Assembly (NCBI GenBank): GCA_010015675.1
Contig: ML976994.1
Location: 309,554 to 332,663, forward strand
Direction: 5' to 3'
Source: Byssothecium circinans
Lineage: Eukaryota > Ascomycota > Dothideomycetes > Pleosporales > Massarinaceae
DNA: 23,110 nucleotides
Below the pieces are notes generated by a model that did no database searches, had not been told where the DNA came from, and saw nothing but the letters and a program-made list of their open reading frames with translations. This document shows, piece after piece, positions 18,330 to 23,110 of the stretch. Positions within the stretch are counted from its first letter, which is position 1. Each line of letters begins with the position of its first letter. Made by a program: the position numbers and the translations under genes.

Positions 18330-19001
18330 ACCTCCCGGACTCTCGCCTTCTGGAAGACACAAGTACACTTGTTATATAGCAATGGAACGGTAAACGGGCG
18401 CATAGTGGAGATTGTTGAGGCTGAGGGAGAGGTTGACTGGAAGAACGAGCAGGACTTTGGATAAGACGCTGACGGAGAGCAGGACCTTGATGGAGAGGCT
18501 TACGGAGAGCTGTGCCTCGGTGGAGAGGCTCCCGAAGAGCCGGACTTTGGCGAAGAGGCTCACCAAGAGCTGGACCTTGATGAAGAGCAGGAATTTCGAG
18601 GAGAGACCACCGACTACGAACGACCAATCTATTTCGGGGAACATCAATCTGAAGCGCAACGCTGGCACCATTGACCAGTCTGTACAAATTTCTCTGCAGA
18701 GCAAGCAAAAGCGACCCCGCACGGAGGCCGGACTGAAATAGACTACGTTCGTCGACGGATTTTCCAATACGACAATCAAAAGTTCTCAGTGGCTACCACA
18801 ACCTCCAAGACCCCATTCAAAGCGGCCACCATGAAAGAACGCATCTCAACGGCACGCTCCAGAGGGCCATGGGCTACTGGGAGGTCTCTTCACCGTTCAA
18901 TGGGTCACCAAGGCCTTGGAAATTACAAGCGGACTGTGATTTTCATAGCGAAGAGTCAAAATGCAATAAAGGAACTCCCTGTGAACCCCGACGCCGAGTA
19001 A
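18330..19001 (+). pseudogene. Broken plus-strand gene with 10-residue acidic repeats
   Basis: A single frame of 224 codons from 18330 to TAA 18999-19001 is interrupted by only TAA 18462-18464 and TGA 18672-18674. It reads LAFWKTQVHLLYSNGTVNG, then an acidic repeat region (about 18435-18605) whose 30-bp DNA units encode variants of GEQDLDGEAY, PEEPDFGEEA and HQELDLDEEQ. Then come DYERPIYFGEH, IDYVRRRIFQYDNQKF, a basic stretch and PVNPDAE. I do not recognise the family. The frame choice rests on protein-like composition and on the repeat period, so other frames (a 109-aa and a 70-aa ORF) are less likely. No start codon is evident. The gene lies divergent from P4. Confidence 0.5.
18440..18605 (+). 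repeat. Degenerate 30-bp tandem repeat related to the 10.3-kb minisatellite
   Basis: About five units built on GGAGAGCTGTGCCTCGGTGG, diverged from each other. The word GGAGAGCTGTGCC also occurs in the array at 10290-10370, 8 kb away. Confidence 0.75.
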
Positions 19002-19421
19002 GCCGTGGCACCGATCAGATATAAATTTATAACCCCCGTTTCCCAAAATGACATACGCCCTCTGGTAAATAATTTAAAATGCATAGATACTGCAGGGGCA
19101 AGAAATCAAAAACCGAACTTTTGGAAGATAATGACCCCAGTTCCTCAATCTCCGAAACGTAAGCTGGACCCTTGTAAATATTAACGAGACCCCAAACTCT
19201 CGCATGCTAAGGAGAGCTAGTTATAAAAAGAAAAAGAAAAAGGAAAAGGAAAAGGAAAAGGAGAAGGAAAAGAAAAGAAAAGGAAAAGGAAAAGAAAAGA
19301 AAAGGAAAAAGAAACCCTAAGCTCTTAAATTACCTTATAAAGACCTTAACTTTATTAAAGCTAATACCCTAGTCCCATAATGAACCACCGAAGCATTGTT
19401 GGAGAACCGCGCCACCGAGAA
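19002..19421. other. Intergenic with purine-rich microsatellite
   Basis: 19225-19314 is an almost pure A/G tract on the plus strand built from AAAAGG and AAAAG units. The remainder is AT-rich with no supported gene. Confidence 0.7.
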
Positions 19422-19865
19422 TCATGGTGAGTCTCCGTTATCCCATCGCTCATGAAGGCGACGTCGCGCTTCGCTGAAGGCGCGGAGGATTTCGGCCGCA
19501 CGTCGAAGGTGATACGCCCTTCTCTTTTCATACTCTTCATCCGAATCATCCTCTTTTGGTGTCTCAGTGAGGGCATCCTTAGTGTTGCTATGCGCTGTCT
19601 GCGCTTTTTGTAGTTGGTTCTTGGCTTTTTCCGCCTCCTCCTGCTTGAGGTCTGCAAGGACGGGATATTCGAAGTGGCCGCTTGCACCAGTCTGCGCGTA
19701 GCAAGCAATCTCGTAGGAGAGCGTGCCAGCTTGTTCTGGCTGTAGGCCAAACCGTCGTTGAAGTTTCGCCGGTGTCGTGGTCTCCGCTGTCTCCGTGAGG
19801 TGATGGCCTCCGTCTTCCGACTCCACCACGATCTTTGCCGACTTTTTGCCTCGCTTCCTCTATTC
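19422..19865 (-). CDS. Unassigned charged ORF, probably the 3' exon of a larger or decayed gene
   Basis: The frame is open for about 147 codons from 19865 to TGA at 19422. It begins with a basic patch, RKRGKKSAK, then VVESEDGGHH, a Thr-rich stretch and FGLQPEQAGTLSYEIACYAQ. A long charged helix-prone region follows (KQEEAEKAKNQLQKAQ; KEDDSDEEYEKRRAYHLRRA). It has no ATG, so it must rely on an upstream exon or be a fragment. A candidate upstream exon from ATG 20477 ends at a good donor (GTGAGT, about 20397) with acceptor CTCTCAG near 20350. I could not join the parts across the three stem-loop repeats. I see no similarity to the P core domain, although the upstream promoter layout matches P1. 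Confidence 0.4.
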
Positions 19866-19889
19866 CCCGTTGTACCTCGCCCCGCCAAG

Positions 19890-20205
19890 CCTTCGAGCTG
19901 CGCGTCTTATGTATCATACGTGTGCAGCAGCTCGAGTTGCTCGTTAAGCCTTCTCTCCATGAGGAAATTAGCTGTGAGTGCGGGCCATCGGTGAATCTGG
20001 AGGAGGGGCTAGGGGTGCCTTCGAGCTGCGCGTCTTATGTATCGTACGTGTGCAGCAGCTCGAAGGCCAGACCTCGCCGTATGGATGGATCGATGTAACG
20101 GTGGCAGGTGCCCTGGGGTCCTGGCGTTGCAGGATCCACTCGAGTTGCTCATCAAGCCTTCGAGCCGCGCGTCTTATGTATCATACGTGTGCAGCAGCTC
20201 GAAGG
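19890..20205. repeat. Three copies of a ~48-bp stem-loop repeat
   Basis: Copies are at 19890-19936, 20018-20066 and 20157-20205, 128 and 139 bp apart. Each has CCTTCGAGCTGC, then GCGTCTTATGTATCATACGTG, then GCAGCTCGAAGG. The outer 12 bases are inverted copies of each other and can form a stem with a ~25-nt loop. The loop is nearly identical in all copies. Copy 1 has lost the last stem bases; copy 3 has one mismatch (GAGCCGC). The sequence between copies is not conserved at the same level. Confidence 0.85.
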
Positions 20206-20730
20206 CCAGATTTCGCTGGGTGGATTAAACAAGGCTTCTTTGGTCCACAGTGGCTCGGAGTTCTTCGATGTCGTAGAGGCTGTAGGTCTGCTTGAAGCGC
20301 GAGTGCGGCTGGGTGGCCTTCCTGGGGTGTGCATCGAATCACCTGAGAGCCATGATCAGTATTTGAGAACCAGGTACCCCAAGGAAACAACTCACTTGCG
20401 AGGCTCTCCGCATCTATACCCAACTCTTCGCTGGCCTCGGTGATAGGTTGAAGTTGAAATATCCGCTTGAGCCGTCATGCTTTGGGGTGACGGTATTGCT
20501 CTTGATGGTCGCCTAGAATGTGGAAGTTTGTGGTGGGTACACGTAGTGGGCACGGTTCGAAACCTGGAGCTTCAAGGTCGGAAATGGATGGTAGGGAAGA
20601 TTGGGGTGATGTGTATTGTAGCCGAGGCCTCGGTGGGTGGGTGGAGGGTGGAAAGGGGGGGCTATGCGTGTGCAAATTTCGTCGAATCGATCGAAGTGTA
20701 GAGAAAAGAAAATAAGTAGAGAGCTCGGGA

Positions 20731-20772
20731 GGTATATATATTCCTAGCGCCTGCACTAGTAGACGCTAGTGC
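20731..20772 (-). promoter_or_regulatory. Palindrome and TATA-like site, P1-type layout
   Basis: GCACTAGTAGACGCTAGTGC (20753-20772; 7-bp arms, 6-bp spacer) is followed on the minus strand by TATATATA (20733-20741) and a CT-rich leader (20690-20725). It is the only clear sign that a P-type promoter serves the minus-strand region below it. Confidence 0.55.
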
Positions 20773-21200
20773 CAGATCCAGAATAGCGGCGATTGCGGAT
20801 TTCTATCACTTTCCTCTGGCACATGCCGTATGCGGGCTTTCTATCACTTTCTGAACAGCCTATTCATCGCCAAATTCTCTCACTTTTCGCGTAGAGTGGG
20901 TCCAGAAATCGGGACGTTGTACCCTAGTGCCGGATCCGGAAAGGCTGCGGTTGCGGAATTCTGTCACTTGCTACTGGCACATATGCTATCACTTCCAACG
21001 GTCGATTCACCACCAGATTCTCTCACCTGTCACCAGTGATGGATCTAGAATAGCTGCGGTTGCGGAATTCTACCACTTTGCTCGGCCGCGTGTTGCAGGC
21101 GGACTTCTCATATTACTTAGCTATCTGAACGACTACTTCGCCAAATCCCATCACTTCTCGCGCGGAGCGGGCGCAAGCCTGTCGTGGTTGCGCAGTTCTC
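20767..21200. repeat. Three-copy diverged tandem repeat, unit ~100-170 bp
   Basis: Units start near 20767, 20931 and 21032. Each begins CTAGTGCCGGATCC or similar, then AATAGCTGCGGTTGCGGAAT, TCTATCACTT, a middle portion, and ATTCGCCAAATTCTCTCAC with CTTTTCGCGTAGAG. The word TATCACTT or CTCTCACTT recurs within units. No ORF spans them. Unit lengths differ by deletions. Confidence 0.75.
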
Positions 21201-21266
21201 GTATTTATTGACCAGTCTGCCCTCCTCATCTCACTCCTACTCCACCACCAACTAAAACCCTAACTT

Positions 21267-21498
21267 GTAAGCTGTGACGTTATTTTTATACAAAAATTAC
21301 TAACAATTACTAATAGCTTCCAGACGCACCAAGAATTTGACCACCATCATGCAGTCCACCATGACAGCTACGGGGGCTCCAGACACGGCCACCGTGAAGC
21401 CAGGCCAGTATACCCCTATCTCTAGTTCCTCCTACCTGCTGGCTTCAAGAGGTGTGCTCATACGGAACTCCGCCATCAAGTTCACACCACCCCGTTAA
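21267..21498 (+). CDS. Short ORF behind an intron-containing leader, function unknown
   Basis: 21267-21316 is a textbook fungal intron: GTAAGC, TACTAAC branch site (21298-21304), AATAG end. Downstream, ATG 21349 opens 49 codons (MQSTMTATGAPDTATVKPGQ to KFTPPR) ending TAA 21496-21498. Another frame continues beyond with HHPVKSSEALGPPTQEAGG (to 21637). So either this is a small protein with a spliced 5' leader, or a longer gene has a frameshift near 21450-21490, or there is an unrecognised second intron (GTTAAGT at 21494). I do not recognise the product. Confidence 0.4.
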
Positions 21499-21917
21499 GT
21501 CCTCTGAGGCTTTGGGTCCCCCAACGCAGGAAGCTGGTGGAGCCACTATCCTTAGCCCGCAGTCCGTGACGGTGTTGACGACTACTCCATGCCACCAAAG
21601 GGGGTCAGATTCATTTCAAAGAGCCAATTTGAGCTGAATCATCCAAATATGGGTCGACCGTATGCACCGAGTAGGCATGTGCCGATCCCAAATGCAACGC
21701 CGACCACCGTCCCCTGAACCCATACCAAATTCGATTGAAAATAGCGTGGTTTCATGCGAGCAGACCTCAGAGCATGTCGTAGAGGGCTAACAGCCGCCAA
21801 ATTGCTTCCGATACATAGTTCTATAATCCTCATCGACGGAAGCCTTGCCACTGTGCGTCAATACTGCAGGACGCGCAATTCAAACACAGCACAGCCTAGA
21901 AGCCACTTAAGGAAGGC
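21499..21917. other. No supported gene; possible decayed coding
   Basis: Several short ORFs overlap on both strands without a clear winner. I could not link them to the leader at 21267 or to the ORF at 21918. Confidence 0.4.
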
Positions 21918-22202
21918 AACACTATCTTCGACGCACTCTCATACGCTATCGTGAATTATACAAGCCTCGGGAGCATGAAGCACGCTCTCGGCATGAACTA
22001 TATGGCTTTGGGATTTGTCGAGCAGAGGGTGGCAGAGGATAGCATTTCGCGGCTAGAAGACGTTGATGCAAGCGTCGCTGGGGCAAATCAGAAGAAGAAA
22101 GACGGCCTTCATAGACATATCATCATACGAGTTCAATCTAGGCTAACTATATTGCTCCGCCCAACTAGAAAATTTCGCAGCAGACGCCAGTGGCAGGTAT
22201 GA
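21918..22202 (+). CDS. Weak plus-strand ORF, possible terminal exon or fragment
   Basis: The frame reads FDALSYAIVNYTSLGSMKHA, then GFVEQRVAEDSISRLEDVDA, GANQKKKDG and a basic end, stopping at 22202. Composition looks protein-like in the first 60 codons. The first ATG is at 21975. There is no upstream start in frame beyond a TAG, so it would need an upstream exon. No family recognised. Confidence 0.3.
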   Translation, partial: NTIFDALSYAIVNYTSLGSMKHALGMNYMALGFVEQRVAEDSISRLEDVDASVAGANQKKKDGLHRHIIIRVQSRLTILLRPTRKFRSRRQWQV

Positions 22203-22305
22203 TACCCACGAAACGATAGAACTTTCACTCAAGCCAGATGGCCAACGTAACCGGAAACCTCGTTCAACTCTACCACTCCGCGAGCCCTTCAGGCTGCTCA
22301 CCTAC

Positions 22306-22869
22306 CTAATCGTTTTTGTGCAGCAACGTTCCAGCCCCTTTCACGATGCCCTGCCCGATCTGGTGTGCGTAGTGTGGCGGCCGCATAAGATGCTGTATCA
22401 CAGCGGGATACCGGTTTGGCGGCGTCGATCCCTTTACGGCACTGCACGTTTTATCAATCCGGTAGTGCATCGAGCGCCACACCGGCTTTATATTGAGTGG
22501 GTGTACCAGCTTGTTCACCAGGTCTTTCGTCGTTGTTCCCAGCCTCTGCACGATCTGCTGCGCCCACGGCTTGTTGAGCTGCGTTTTTACCCAATCAGCC
22601 GCGATCCAGTGGCTGTTGCTGATCGCGTCATATCCCTTTGGATGCACCCACGGGCCTTCGGCAGGGCGCCAGGCGCTGGGCGGCATCTTGCCCGTCACCG
22701 GGTCATTCTTCGTCCCGAACAGCCGGAAGAGCAGCTCTCTGCGCGTTTCATTGGGGTATAGTCGTGCAAGCTCTCTGAACTCCTTTGTGAGCTTGATTCC
22801 CTTGTAGATTCCGCTCCCAATGCCCACGGCGGATTCGCCTAGTCCGGTCCAGAACGTGGCCGTGTCCAT
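22306..22869 (-). CDS. Intact ORF, unrecognised, glycine/alanine-rich N-terminus; 5' end possibly truncated
   Basis: 187 aa from ATG 22869 (MDTATFWTGLGESAVG) to TAG at 22306. The same frame is open a further 22 codons upstream (to 22935), reading LLDTLLTAGAAGAAIGGREG. That also looks like protein and suggests the true start is further upstream. N-terminal residues are small and hydrophobic (Gly/Ala), then comes a soluble region with LYPNETRRELLFRLFG, a Trp/Pro/His-rich centre (WRPAEGPWVHPKGYDA; SHWIAADWVK), KPVWRSMHYRID, and a His-rich end (RPPHYAHQIGQGIVKG). It has no RIP-like stops and balanced-to-high GC, unlike the transposons. A repeat-rich, transposon-end-like sequence begins just upstream. 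I considered a polymorphic-toxin-like C-terminal region because of the Gly/Ala linker followed by a compact domain, but saw no motif that establishes it. Confidence 0.5.
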   Translation of the reverse strand: MDTATFWTGLGESAVGIGSGIYKGIKLTKEFRELARLYPNETRRELLFRLFGTKNDPVTGKMPPSAWRPAEGPWVHPKGYDAISNSHWIAADWVKTQLNKPWAQQIVQRLGTTTKDLVNKLVHPLNIKPVWRSMHYRIDKTCSAVKGSTPPNRYPAVIQHLMRPPHYAHQIGQGIVKGAGTLLHKND

Positions 22870-22935
22870 CCCTTCTCGGCCTCCGATAGCAGCTCCGGCA
22901 GCGCCAGCAGTGAGCAGCGTGTCCAACAGTCCGTA

Positions 22936-23110
22936 CTACGCTACGTATGAGCTCATGAGGTGTACGTTACGGGTCAAATTAGAGCTACTTACGTACGGAG
23001 GGCTTAAAAAAAGCTGATTACGGGCCGTAGGCGTAGCTACGGCCCGTAAACACGTGATACCTGTCATCACTCTGGGAGAAGGTCCTTAGGCCCCTAGGGA
23101 GCTGGAAATT
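22936..23110. mobile_element. Probable terminus of another mobile element, running off the right edge
   Basis: The segment is dense in TACGG words (CCGTACTACGCTACG; GTTACGGG; TTACGTACGG). It contains a perfect hairpin with arms TTACGGGCCGTAG / CTACGGCCCGTAA at 23018-23049 and a 6-base loop. Such clustered inverted words are usual at DNA transposon ends. No transposase or target duplication is visible in the window. Confidence 0.45.
23018..23049. repeat. Perfect 13-bp inverted repeat, 6-base loop
   Basis: Arms 23018-23030 and 23037-23049 are exact complements and GC-rich. No poly-T follows on either strand, so this is not an intrinsic terminator. A cruciform or subterminal motif of a transposon is more likely. 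Confidence 0.85.

Noticed and set aside
19361..19888. 175-codon minus-strand ORF rich in Arg/Ser
   Set aside because: It overlaps the 19422-19865 frame, which has a far more protein-like acidic/helical composition; the Arg-rich version looks like a frame shadow.
19890..20205. Stem-loop repeats as a CRISPR array
   Set aside because: Only three copies, spacers of about 80-90 bp, eukaryotic context and no associated genes.
20545..20575. GGTTCGAAACC as a tRNA T-arm
   Set aside because: No matching acceptor stem, D-arm or anticodon arm is found on either strand at the right distance.
20475..20756. 93-codon minus-strand ORF (MQALGIYIPPEL...)
   Set aside because: It overlaps the TATA-like site and CT-rich leader; the Pro/Ser-rich translation is what CT-rich leader DNA gives in one frame.
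19300..21265. CCCTAA words as telomeric repeats
   Set aside because: Only single copies (near 19314 and 21257) with no tandem run.
22318..22807. Plus-strand ORFs of 104 and 147 codons opposite the 22306 ORF
   Set aside because: They are shadows of a GC-rich coding strand with Arg/Ser/Leu-biased composition and no start context.

Overview
The window reads as an ascomycete-type filamentous fungal genome. The evidence is short introns of 50-61 nt with fungal GT...TACTAAC...AG signals, CT-rich promoters, and transposon copies carrying a RIP-like mutation pattern. RIP (repeat-induced point mutation) is the fungal process that mutates duplicated DNA. In these copies tryptophan and glutamine codons have turned into stops, mostly TAG, as expected from CpA to TpA changes on either strand. 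CpG-rich stretches survive. I cannot name the species.

Layout, left to right. (1) 1-4191 holds two nested hAT DNA transposons. hAT-1 (to 2791, running off the left edge) is inserted in the transposase gene of hAT-2 (to 4191). (2) hAT-2 is inserted in the last codons of P1 (4145-5353). P1 is the first of at least four minus-strand members (P1 to P4) of a paralogous gene family that I do not recognise. (3) A third hAT (hAT-3, 5693-9424, with 8-bp target duplications) sits in a promoter-like block upstream of P1. It carries a 688-bp fold-back MITE. (4) 9433-13000 contains minisatellites, a mutated paralog (P2) and an intact paralog (P3). (5) 13404-14091 is an intact three-exon plus-strand gene. 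(6) 14403-18096 is paralog P4, split by a fourth hAT (hAT-4, 14812-17798) with a perfect 8-bp target duplication. (7) 18330-21200 holds a broken plus-strand gene with acidic repeats, a purine microsatellite, an unassigned minus-strand ORF, three copies of a stem-loop repeat and a three-copy tandem repeat. (8) 21267-23110 holds an intron-bearing leader with short plus-strand ORFs, an unrecognised intact minus-strand ORF, and what looks like the end of another mobile element.

The main story is a same-strand array of host paralogs sharing a core domain and a promoter layout (palindrome around CTAGTG...ACTAG, then a TATA-like site, then a CT-rich leader). All three hAT insertions for which a host target is visible hit this array. 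Two paralogs (P2, P4) show the same kind of nonsense mutation as the transposons, while P1 and P3 keep open frames. The four hATs share terminal ends but have different subterminal repeat words.
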